Shown here piece after piece: positions 26,118 through 35,200 of a stretch of 64,000 bases of DNA (position 1 is its first letter; each line of letters opens with the position of its first letter). A program made the translations under genes and the position numbers. Source of the DNA: Paenibacillus turpanensis (GTDB lineage: Bacteria > Bacillota > Bacilli > Paenibacillales > YIM-B00363); NCBI RefSeq assembly GCF_011421635.1, contig NZ_WTLI01000006.1, positions 67,328 through 131,327 on the forward strand, in the 5' to 3' direction. The notes under the pieces are model-generated. The model did no database searches. It was not told where the DNA came from and saw only the letters and a program-made list of their open reading frames with translations.

Positions 26118-27731
26118 GTGAGTAATTCTTGGAAGCCGGGGAAGCTCGGCACATTGGGGATTATTGGACTTATCTTGTATTTTTGCTTCAGCCTTATCCC
26201 TGCATTTACATCGCCCGAAGCTCAACAGCTGAATCAGGTTCAGCTGCTTACGAAGCAGGAGGCGGAGCAGAAGGCCCGGCAGTTTATAGCCGAGTACTTC
26301 AAAAGGGATACGCAAGGATGGAAATCGTTCATTTCGTACCGCGCTGACGCAGCAATGATCGGCTATGTGGAGAAAGAGAATGGAACGGTACAATACGGAA
26401 ATGAAATCGAGCAGCGATTCCCGCTTGATTCGTTCTTAGTTGAGCTTCAGGAGCCAGCCTCCGAGCGCGCTTACTTTATCGATATCGATATGCGCTCAGG
26501 GAGGGCAGTGGAATGGAAGGTTGTTCCCGATGCAATCGTAAAGGCAGAGAGTACGAGCGGTGCTAGGGCAAAGCAAACGGTGCTGGATCAGCTGGCCACA
26601 TATAACCTTAGCGAGCAGGACGTTCGATTCTTGGCCGATAGTGCGGAACAGATTGTCGTTGAAACCGTAAAGCCGTTTTTTGCCGAAGCCGGTGTGCGGT
26701 TTACTGCTAAGCTGCAAGGTCAGACGATTCTATCGTGGGATGTGGACTATACGGTACCGCCTGAGTTTCTGGCGTATAAAACGGAGCATGACGAGCTCGG
26801 TGCCTTTATGGGCAGCATCCATCTGTGGGCTACGGCCTTTATGGGCATTGCCGCAATCGTGTTTCTGTTCTTGAAACGGAAGGAAAACCAATGGCGGCGC
26901 GGGCTTGTGATGACAGTATTGTTTATCCTGATTTATTTTACAATGAATGCGAATATGTACCCGGGCTTTAAAATGTCCGTATTCGAGCAGGGCGAGTATT
27001 CCGACGCGATGGCCCTGTTCTACATGATGTTTACGAATGTAATTGTCATTCTTCTTGGTACGGCATTATATTTCTCGTTTGTTAGCGGGGAAAAAATGTG
27101 GAGGCTCGACGGCTGGAAGCTGTGGCCGGGAACACGCGAGACTGGGTTATCCTCAAGAATTTCCGAAGGCGTGCAGCAGGGCTACTGGATTTGCTTTATG
27201 CTGCTGGGCGTCCAAGCGATGCTGTTCTTCATAGCGGAACGGGGATTCTCCGTATGGGCTACCGTCGATGCGATGTCTTCGCCTTATAACATGAATTATC
27301 CGATACTGTTCCCGCTGATGGCTTGGGTTGCCGCCATCGAAGAGGAAGCGGTTTACCGTCTTTTCGGAATTGCTTTATTTACAAAGCTGCTGCGTTTCCG
27401 GCCGCTTGCCGTACTGCTGTCCAGTGTCATTTGGGCGCTTGGTCATGTGCAGTATCCGATCTATCCATCCTACACGCGGTTGATTGAGGTTACGGTTTTA
27501 GGAATATTGTTCGGCTACTTGTTCTTAAAATTCGGCTTCATTACGGTTGTATTTGCGCATGCGGCCATGGACAGCATTTTGATGGGGCTTTCCGTCATGT
27601 CGCTTGGCGACACCGTATCCGCTCTTTCAGGTCTCTTCTATCTTGTGTTCCCTGCAATCGTCGGCTGGCTTCTTGCCGCCTATTATAAGAAAAAGAGGCC
27701 GCCTAGCGCAGCCCCCGTTCCTCTAGAATAA
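26118..27731 (+). CDS. CPBP-family intramembrane metalloprotease with large exo-domain
   Basis: 537 residues. One N-terminal membrane helix (about 12-30) is followed by a soluble region of about 200 residues, then about eight helices with the CPBP/Abi motifs: EEEAVYR (408-414), H443 (ALGHVQYP) and H481 (FAHAAMD). The CPBP family includes Rce1-like CAAX proteases and bacteriocin-immunity proteins. The GTG start at 26118 has AAAGGAG 7 bases upstream. Its last 29 bp overlap the 3' end of murE on the other strand. Confidence 0.88.
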   Translation: MSNSWKPGKLGTLGIIGLILYFCFSLIPAFTSPEAQQLNQVQLLTKQEAEQKARQFIAEYFKRDTQGWKSFISYRADAAMIGYVEKENGTVQYGNEIEQRFPLDSFLVELQEPASERAYFIDIDMRSGRAVEWKVVPDAIVKAESTSGARAKQTVLDQLATYNLSEQDVRFLADSAEQIVVETVKPFFAEAGVRFTAKLQGQTILSWDVDYTVPPEFLAYKTEHDELGAFMGSIHLWATAFMGIAAIVFLFLKRKENQWRRGLVMTVLFILIYFTMNANMYPGFKMSVFEQGEYSDAMALFYMMFTNVIVILLGTALYFSFVSGEKMWRLDGWKLWPGTRETGLSSRISEGVQQGYWICFMLLGVQAMLFFIAERGFSVWATVDAMSSPYNMNYPILFPLMAWVAAIEEEAVYRLFGIALFTKLLRFRPLAVLLSSVIWALGHVQYPIYPSYTRLIEVTVLGILFGYLFLKFGFITVVFAHAAMDSILMGLSVMSLGDTVSALSGLFYLVFPAIVGWLLAAYYKKKRPPSAAPVPLE

Positions 27732-29232
27732 GTTGTACCGCATCCCTTGCGACGAGCGCATCGTCGAAAGGGATTTTTTTATCCCCGACGATTTGGTACG
27801 CTTCATGTCCCTTGCCTGCAATGATCACACAGTCGTCGGCGTATTCCGCCTGCCTCAGCGCGTAATATATCGCTTCGCGGCGGTCGGCGATCGAGACCGT
27901 TTTGCACGCGAGCTCCGGCTTGTCCGCCAGACCGGCGTTCATTTCGTGCAAAATGGCCTCCGGCTGCTCGGAGCGTGTATTATCCGACGTAAAGACCGCC
28001 AAGTCGGCATGTAAAGCAGCGATCTCGGCCATGACCGGACGCTTCGGCCGGTCCCGGTCGCCTTCACAGCCGACGACGCAAACGACCCGGCCGCGTGTAA
28101 ACGTTTTGGCCGCCTGCAGCACATTGCGCAGGCCGTCCGGGTTATGGGCGTAGTCGATCAGCAGGCTGAACGGCTGACCGGCCTGCAGACGCTGGAACCG
28201 CCCTTTCACGCCGCCAAAGCGCTCGAGCGACCCGCGGATCGTTTCAAGCGGCACGCCTTCGACAAGACAAGCGGCAGCGGCAGCCAAAGCATTGTAAATG
28301 TTAAACAAGCCGGGCACCTGCAGGCTCAGCTCAAAGCTGCCCTTCATCGTATCGACGCGAGCGCGGGAGCCATCCGGCCGCAGCTCAACGTCGGATGCCC
28401 GCACCTCCGCCTCATTGTTGTCGATGGCATAACGAATCACCTGTGCGGCGGTTTGCGAGCCATAATAAAACGACGCAGGCTCATCTCCATTCAAGATGGC
28501 AAACTTCGTTCCGTTCGGACGGCAGGCATTGTCCAGCTGTGCAAACAAATGCGCCTTCGCATTCCGGTACTGATCCATCGTTTCATGGTAATCCAGATGA
28601 TCATGCGTCAAATTTGTAAATACTGCGATGTCCATATCGACCGATCTCACTCTGCCCATAGCCAGTGCGTGGGAAGAAACCTCCAGCACCGCATGGGAAG
28701 CGCCCTCCCGGCGCATCACATGCAGCATCCGCTGCAGCTCCAAAGCGTCGGGCGTCGTATTGGCCGTCGGCTCGCTGTACTGCCCTACGGTCATGTTCAG
28801 TGTTCCGATCAGGCCGGTTTTCCGCTGGTCCGCTTCGAGAATATCCCGAATCATATGTGTTACCGTCGTTTTGCCGTTCGTACCCGTGACCCCGATCATC
28901 CGCAAATGAGCCGATGGCCTGGCGTAAAAACGGTCGGCAAGCACCGCCATCGCTCTGCGCGAATCCGGCACCTGAATAAAGGGAATGGATACAGCATCCA
29001 ATCCCAGAGCCATGCGTTCTCCTAATACAGCAGCTGCCCCGTTCGAAGCCGCCTCCGCCGCAAAATCATGCCCGTCGCATAATGCGCCAGGCAAACAAAT
29101 AAATAAATCTCCTTCGCGGATACGGCGCGAATCCGCCGTAATGCCGCGAATCACCGGATCAGCGTTGATAGGCGATCCGGACGAAACGATTTTGAATAGA
29201 AGAAGCGGTTGAAGCAGCTCAGATAAACGCAT
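27703..29232 (-). CDS. murE: MurE-type UDP-MurNAc-tripeptide ligase
   Basis: A Mur ligase that adds the third stem amino acid (usually meso-diaminopimelate) to UDP-MurNAc-Ala-Glu. The 508-residue protein has GTNGKTT (117-123, ATP), NLTHDHLDYH, the carbamylated-Lys motif (YRNAKAHLF, K226) and YAHNPDGL. The specificity box reads DNTR (417-420) where DAP-adding enzymes have DNPR. GGAGG lies 7 bases before the ATG. It is not in a division/cell-wall cluster here but lies 39 bp after uvrC on the same strand, so it could be a second murE copy or a paralogue with another substrate. Confidence 0.88.
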   Translation of the reverse strand: MRLSELLQPLLLFKIVSSGSPINADPVIRGITADSRRIREGDLFICLPGALCDGHDFAAEAASNGAAAVLGERMALGLDAVSIPFIQVPDSRRAMAVLADRFYARPSAHLRMIGVTGTNGKTTVTHMIRDILEADQRKTGLIGTLNMTVGQYSEPTANTTPDALELQRMLHVMRREGASHAVLEVSSHALAMGRVRSVDMDIAVFTNLTHDHLDYHETMDQYRNAKAHLFAQLDNACRPNGTKFAILNGDEPASFYYGSQTAAQVIRYAIDNNEAEVRASDVELRPDGSRARVDTMKGSFELSLQVPGLFNIYNALAAAAACLVEGVPLETIRGSLERFGGVKGRFQRLQAGQPFSLLIDYAHNPDGLRNVLQAAKTFTRGRVVCVVGCEGDRDRPKRPVMAEIAALHADLAVFTSDNTRSEQPEAILHEMNAGLADKPELACKTVSIADRREAIYYALRQAEYADDCVIIAGKGHEAYQIVGDKKIPFDDALVARDAVQLILEERGLR

Positions 29233-29271
29233 GGAAAAACCTCCGGTTGGCATGATGATTCTATTGCTGTT

Positions 29272-31239
29272 CTATTCTTGATCTTCCCCTGCTTCTTGTT
29301 CGCCTGCAGGAGGCTCCTCCCGCAGTGCGGATAAAATTTGCCGGGCCAGCTTGTCGCCGATGCCCAGCTGCCGAAAATCTTCTACAGCGGCTTCCCGCAT
29401 TTTTTTCACGGAGCCAAATTGCTTCAAAAGCAGCTTCCGGCGCTTCTCGCCGATCCCCGGGATCGAATCGAGCAGCGATACCGTCATCGACTTGGCCCTC
29501 GTTTCCCGGTGGAATGTGATCGCGAAGCGGTGAACCTCTTCTTGAATTCGCTGCAGCAAATAAAACTCCTGGCTGTCGCGCGGCAGCGGCACGATCTCCG
29601 GCGGATCCCCAGTCATCAGCTGAGCCGTTTTATGCTTTTCGTCTTTTACGAGACCGCAAACCGGAACGTATAGGCCAAGCTCGTTCTCAAGTACGTCGAT
29701 AGCCGCAGCCAGCTGTCCCCTGCCGCCATCGACCACGATCAGATCGGGCAAAGGAAGCCCTTCCTTTAAAACTCTTTCATACCGTCTGCGGATGACTTCC
29801 TTCATCGTTCCGACGTCGTTCGCGCCCTGGACCGTTTTGATCTTGTATTTGCGGTATTCCTTGCGGTCCGGCTTTCCATCTGTAAAAACAACCATAGCGG
29901 AAACCGGGTTCGTGCCTTGAATGTTCGAGTTATCAAAGGCTTCAATCCGCCCGGCCGAACCGATGCCAAGACGCTCGCCGAGCGATTCCGCTGCCTTCAT
30001 GGTCCGCTCCTCATCCCGCGCGGCAAGGCGGAACTTCTCATCCAGCGTAATCTTCGCGTTACCGCATGCCATATCAATCATCTTTTTCTTGTCCCCGCGC
30101 TTGGGCACGCTGAGTTTAACCTTCAGCCAGCTCTGCAGCGCTTCCGTATAATCGGCGCGTCCCGCCGACTGCTCCTCGGAAGCTGCGCTCTCTCCAGCCG
30201 GCTGATCTTGCAAAGCTGCGTCCTCTTCCGGCGGCTCGGGCAGCAGCACTTCCTTCGGCAGCGCTGGATTTTCACTGTAATACTGCGTAACGAAGGTCAT
30301 GAAATCCTCGTACTCCTCCCCGTAGTACGGAAAGGAGCTTGCTCTGCGCTCGATCATTTTGCCTTGACGGATATATAAAATCTGTACACACATCCAGCCC
30401 TTTTCCACGGCGTAGCCGAAAACGTCCCGGTCCAGCGAGTCCGTCGTCGTGATCGTCTGCTTTTCCATATCCATAACGGCGTCGATATGTGTGATGGAAT
30501 CGCGCAGCTCCTTGGCCCGTTCAAAATTAAGCTCCTCCGCAGCGGCTAGCATTTTGCGCTCCAGATCCTGCTTAATTTCGACGTGCCCGCCGTTCAAAAA
30601 CTTGGTGATCTGCTGCACCATCGTTTCGTAGTCGGAAGGCTGAACCGTGTATTCGCAGGGGGCGATGCATTGTCCGATGTGATAGTATAAACATACCTTA
30701 TCAGGTAGTGTACGGCATTTTCGCAAAGGATATAATCGGTCAAGCAATTTTTTTGTTTGCTGGGCGGCTGTTGCATTCGGGTATGGCCCAAAATATTTCC
30801 CCTTATCCTTGTATACCCGACGCGTAACCTCGAGGCGCGGATGCTCTTCATGCGTGATTTTAATGTATGGAAACGTCTTGTCGTCCTTAAGCAGGACATT
30901 GTAACGCGGATTATATTTTTTGATCAGGTTGCACTCCAGAATGAGCGCTTCCACGTTGCTGGCGGTCACGATATATTCAAAGTCGACGATATCCATGACA
31001 AGACGCTGCGTTTTGCCGCCATGGCTGCCCGTAAAATATGAACGGACGCGGTTTTTCAGCACCTTCGCCTTACCGACGTAGATAATGGTCCCCTCGGCGT
31101 TTTTCATTAAATAACAGCCCGGCTGATCCGGCAGCAGCGCCAGCTTCTGGCGAATGGCTTCCATCACCTTCTCCCGGCTTCCCGCGGAATCAGGCGAATG
31201 GCTGCCTTCGGTTCCATGTTCTCCAATGTTTTCCCTCAT
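29272..31239 (-). CDS. uvrC: Excinuclease ABC subunit C
   Basis: UvrC makes the dual incisions in nucleotide excision repair. It has a GIY-YIG domain ([23 protein letters not shown] split over the start), a UVR domain ([11 protein letters not shown]), an RNase H-like endonuclease domain ([19 protein letters not shown]) and a C-terminal helix-hairpin-helix ([18 protein letters not shown]). There is an extra acidic stretch of about 35 residues ([15 protein letters not shown]...) before the second nuclease domain. Start ATG 31239 has GGAG 9 bases upstream; ATG 31164, with an equally good GGAG 6 bases upstream, gives a length nearer the B. subtilis protein and may be the true start. Confidence 0.95.
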   Translation of the reverse strand: MRENIGEHGTEGSHSPDSAGSREKVMEAIRQKLALLPDQPGCYLMKNAEGTIIYVGKAKVLKNRVRSYFTGSHGGKTQRLVMDIVDFEYIVTASNVEALILECNLIKKYNPRYNVLLKDDKTFPYIKITHEEHPRLEVTRRVYKDKGKYFGPYPNATAAQQTKKLLDRLYPLRKCRTLPDKVCLYYHIGQCIAPCEYTVQPSDYETMVQQITKFLNGGHVEIKQDLERKMLAAAEELNFERAKELRDSITHIDAVMDMEKQTITTTDSLDRDVFGYAVEKGWMCVQILYIRQGKMIERRASSFPYYGEEYEDFMTFVTQYYSENPALPKEVLLPEPPEEDAALQDQPAGESAASEEQSAGRADYTEALQSWLKVKLSVPKRGDKKKMIDMACGNAKITLDEKFRLAARDEERTMKAAESLGERLGIGSAGRIEAFDNSNIQGTNPVSAMVVFTDGKPDRKEYRKYKIKTVQGANDVGTMKEVIRRRYERVLKEGLPLPDLIVVDGGRGQLAAAIDVLENELGLYVPVCGLVKDEKHKTAQLMTGDPPEIVPLPRDSQEFYLLQRIQEEVHRFAITFHRETRAKSMTVSLLDSIPGIGEKRRKLLLKQFGSVKKMREAAVEDFRQLGIGDKLARQILSALREEPPAGEQEAGEDQE

Positions 31240-31365
31240 CCGCCTTCGCTCCTCTCTATCTGTATGATGAATGTATTTTACCAAACCTGCGTTCCCATTA
31301 GAAGCGGTGTGAACAGACAACCTTTTCCTTCATTAAATAAAACCCGTATCCCCAAAAATGTGCGT

Positions 31366-31416
31366 AAAAAAAGAGCCGTCCACACAGCCCGTAGGCTGCT
31401 GGAACAGCTCTTTTTA
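31366..31416 (-). terminator. Terminator after trxA
   Basis: AAAAGAGCTGTTCC and GGACGGCTCTTTT arms on the minus strand are followed by a T-run, 11 bases past the trxA stop. Confidence 0.85.
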
Positions 31417-31426
31417 GTAGTCATGA

Positions 31427-31744
31427 TTACATGTTGCGAGTAACAACGCTCTTCAGTGCATCTTTGGATTGGAAGCCGACTACTTTATCCACCGGCTGGC
31501 CATCCTTGAACACGATCAGCGTCGGAATGCTCATTACGCCGAAACGGGACGCGGATTCCGGATTATCGTCCACGTTAACCTTCGCGATCTTCACTTGGTC
31601 ACCGATTTCTTTATCGAGCTCTTCAAGAACTGGAGCGATCATTTTGCAAGGTCCGCACCACGGCGCCCAAAAGTCGACCAAAACCGTTCCGCTGCCTTCA
31701 ACCTCTGTCTTAAAGGATTGATCGGATACGCTAACAATTGCCAT
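31427..31744 (-). CDS. trxA: Thioredoxin
   Basis: A 105-residue cytoplasmic dithiol reductase. The active site WCGPC lies at about 29-33, with the cis-Pro loop SIPTLIVF and the conserved Asp in VDFWAPW. The length equals that of B. subtilis TrxA. AGGGAGG lies about 9 bases before the ATG. It has its own promoter and terminator. Confidence 0.97.
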   Translation of the reverse strand: MAIVSVSDQSFKTEVEGSGTVLVDFWAPWCGPCKMIAPVLEELDKEIGDQVKIAKVNVDDNPESASRFGVMSIPTLIVFKDGQPVDKVVGFQSKDALKSVVTRNM

Positions 31745-31784
31745 TTGCGAAAACCTCCCTTATCTAAAGTAAGTAAACATCAAA

Positions 31785-31814
31785 AGTATACCACAACTCC
31801 AGCAAGAAACCCAA
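31785..31814 (-). promoter_or_regulatory. Probable trxA promoter
   Basis: On the minus strand TTGGGT (31809-31814), 18 bases, then TATACT (31785-31790), about 40 bp before the start. Confidence 0.5.
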
Positions 31815-31875
31815 TACCTAACATTCGACTCTCCGCTTTGCCTCAATTTTGTCACGAATGCCGGATTCGACTAGC

Positions 31876-31905
31876 TTTACAATTCCCCGAGAAGTTGGGT
31901 ATACT
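31876..31905 (+). promoter_or_regulatory. Probable promoter for the YqzM-like gene
   Basis: TTTACA (31876-31881), 18 bases, TATACT (31900-31905), about 70 bp before the start at 31976. Confidence 0.5.
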
Positions 31906-31975
31906 ATCGTTATGATTAACCGGAACAGTCGGGAGCATCCGTCTGAATCGCAGCTTCAGGGAGGGACAACCTGCA

Positions 31976-32113
31976 ATGAACGATCCGCGTGAACACGTGA
32001 ACGAAGAACCTAGAAACGACTTGATCGACACTGGAGTCGGCTTTCTTGGCATGTTCGGCTTTATGCTTTTGCTGGCAGTAGCCGCAACGGTCATCCAACT
32101 ACTTATGCACTAA
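31976..32113 (+). CDS. yqzM: YqzM-like small membrane protein (45 residues)
   Basis: This small gene has a clear AGGGAGGG ribosome site (31958-31965), a promoter and a strong terminator. The product has a charged N-terminus (NDPREHVNEEPRNDLIDTGV) and one membrane segment of about 24 residues. The block NDLIDTGVGF...FGF followed by a hydrophobic tail resembles Bacillales YqzM, a conserved small membrane protein of unknown function. Confidence 0.7.
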   Translation: MNDPREHVNEEPRNDLIDTGVGFLGMFGFMLLLAVAATVIQLLMH

Positions 32114-32130
32114 ACTTAAACCGGCACATC

Positions 32131-32160
32131 AAAGCGCAGCCCTTGGGCTGCGCTTTTCTT
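32131..32160 (+). terminator. Terminator after yqzM
   Basis: AAAGCGCAGCCC / GGGCTGCGCTTTT perfect stem with TTCTTTTT tail, 18 bases past the stop. Confidence 0.9.
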
Positions 32161-32184
32161 TTTGATCCGAAAAACTTTCCACGA

Positions 32185-32221
32185 AAAAAGGCATCTATCC
32201 GAAAATACGAATAGATGCCTC
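32185..32221 (-). terminator. Terminator after the amylopullulanase gene
   Basis: AGGCATCTAT pairs with ATAGATGCCT; the minus-strand side is followed by six T residues, 16 bases past the stop at 32237. Confidence 0.9.
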
Positions 32222-32236
32222 AATACATTCATATTT

Positions 32237-35200
32237 TTATTTCGCTAAGCTCACCCAATTGTACAAAAGCTGTGCGCTTTCCGCACGGGTTGCACTTCCC
32301 TTCGGATCGAAGCGTCCCTCATTTTTACCTTTCATGAGTCCCTGATCCGCTGCTTTCGTAACGGCTTCGCCGGCCCATGCGCTGATCTCGTCCGCGTCCG
32401 CATAAAGCTCTACCGGAATTGGAGCGTCCGTTCCTTTTGCTTCCGCAAATTCCGCTGCACGAACGATAAGCACCGCGAGCTCCTCACGCGTAATGTTTTC
32501 ATTCGGTGCGAAGCTTGTATCCGTTCGTCCGCGAATTAATCCCGCTTCATAAGCAGCAGCGACATCCGCCGCGAACCAATCGCTGGACGCTACATCGGCA
32601 AACACCTTCTTTGTTTGCGTGCTGCTTTTCAAACCAAGCGTACGCACCAGCATCGCCGCAAACTGCGCACGGGTGACCTGCTGTTCAGGCTGGAACGCTG
32701 TGTCCGAAACACCGCGCACCACATGCTTGGCAGCCATCACCTTCACAGCGCGATGCGACCAATGCGTGCTCGGCACATCGCTAAACTGCTGATCATATTC
32801 CAGCACCGCATAGCTGCTGAAATGACTCACCTTAGCCGTGAATACGCCGTCTTCTGTTTCCGTGCTTCTTACGTATTCCAAGGCTCCATCTTTACCGATA
32901 AAATAAACGCCTGCTAGCTCTGGATTCACTTCCGAATCCGCGTGTAAGGTGATCATGACAGGGGGCGTAAATGTCGTCATGCTCTTCACATTCCCGTCGC
33001 CATCCTTCACCGTTAATGCCAAATCAATCACTCGACTCGCAGCGCGAATCTTCGCTTTGTTAGAGGATTTCGCCCTGGCCATCAGCTGATCGGCTTCCGC
33101 CTGATCCGCCCGGCGCATCGTCAGCTCAAGCTGTACGTCCTCCGAATTTCCAGCCAGCTTCGCAGCTTCTGCCATAACCTCGGACGGCAGTATGATTGTA
33201 ACCCCATTGCCATTGGCTTCAAGCGGCTGTGCCCCCCACCTCGAAGAGCTGCCTGTAAGCACGAGCCTTTGTGCGTCATTTAACTCAACACGCAAAGCTC
33301 CGTTCGAAACCATCGCGCCGAGCTGTTCGGCCGATACAGTCAAAGCCTTAAGCTCAGAGGAGCTTCCATTCGCCGGCGTGCTTCCAACACCTCCGGAGCT
33401 TGCAGACGGAGATTGGCTAGCGCCATCATCGTCGGAATTACTGTCGTCGTCGGAGTCTCCGCCACCGTGATCGGGATCGCCATCTCCCGGCGATCCACCG
33501 CCGCCGTTATCACCGCCGTCACCCGGGGTTTGACCGCCGCTCGTTCTCGTAATCGTCATTGTAATCGTTTCGGTTGCTTGGCCTGCGCGCCCTTTGTCCT
33601 CATACCATGGCAGAGCGAGAGTTTCCGCTGTCGGCTCAATATGCAGCTTAAACGAATTTACACCCGCTTGAAGCGGAATTCCTCTGAGCTCTACGTTTCC
33701 GTACGCATCCATTGCCCCTTGCGGAAGCGGTTGATCGTTAATCGTAAACGCGACGCCGTAAGGAACGTTCGCTTTCAAATCAAACGAATCTTCAGCCGTT
33801 TCATAAACGATGTCCTCGCCATAAGACTTACGCGGCAGCGACACCATCATCGGCATATCGACCCAGCGAAGAACATAATCGTTCACAACCATCCGGTTTC
33901 CGCCTTGGTTGGCAATCGTCAAGGACATGTTCGTATTGGTCGAGCTGTACGCCCAGTTGCCATGGTCTTCCGTGTCGTTTGCCAAACGCTTATGGCTGGT
34001 AAATGCTTCGGTTTCCCATGTTCCGCGGGTATACTTGTACTCAATCGCTTTTCCGGCCATCATTTTAAAGCTGTATTCCACCACACTGCGATCGGTAGCA
34101 CCGCTCGGCACATTCAGCTTACCGCCGTTAGCAGTCCAGCCGTTTAGCGATCCTGCAATGTAAATATCGTCTGTGGATGGTGTATAATCCGGCAAATGCA
34201 GCCTCAGCGTAACATCGACCATAACGAGTCTTGGCGTTACACTCTGTACTGCCGACCATGCCCGGTTATAGCCTTGGTCATAAGCCGCAATTTGATAATC
34301 GTAGCCGGTATCATTGCTGACCGCAAAATCCACATATTTCGTCGTGCTTGCCGTAAGATCGGCAACCTTCTTAAATCCAGCTTCCGTTGATTTCTTCCGG
34401 TATATTTCGAATCCGGCGATATCGCTGCCTTCGCTCGTCCAGTTCAGCTCAACCCGGTTCGATTCAACCGGAATGGAAGCTAGTAGCGGAGCCGCTGGAG
34501 GCGTCGTATCGGAGCCGGCACTTGCATAAACCGCGCCTGCCACTGATTTTACGTAGCTTTCGCCATTATTCGTCGAAAATGCTGCGTAATATTCGTAAGT
34601 GCCCGTCGTTGTCGGCTCAAACTGCGCCCAATACGTCTTGCCAGTACCGTTATCGGTACTGTAACGCAGCTTCGTCTCACTGTATACACGGTCGGTGACG
34701 GAGACATCCGCATTGTAATAAACCAGCTTGCCGTCCAAGCCCGGCGCCGCTGCACCGGTATAAGTCCCTTGATCGGTCAGACCGTATACGTAAGCCGTTA
34801 CACTGATCCTGCCTGTTTTATTGCCTACACCGATCGTAACGGAATCCGAGCCTTCCAGCACCGGCTCGCCAACTGCCGCAATCGGATAAAACGGCGTTGC
34901 CGACACCATTTCGGTGGTCTGGCTTTCTCCTGTCCCCTGTACGGCTGTTACCGTGTAGTAGTATTTCAATCCATTTGTCACGTTCGCATCGGTATACGAA
35001 GTTCCAGCGGCCGTACCAACCTTGACCAGCATGCCGCCCTCAATCGCGGCCCGGTAAACATAATACGAATCGGCTCCCGTTACGGCATCCCAGCTCAAGC
35101 TAACCGAGCCATTGCCTGCTGATGCTGCCAGTCCGGTTACTTCCGGAACATGAACCATATTCCCTTCGGACACCATCATCAGTCCGCCGTACGCCGGAAT

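Noticed and set aside
28144-29025. 293-codon open frame antisense to murE
   Set aside because: Shadow frame over a well-recognised Mur ligase.
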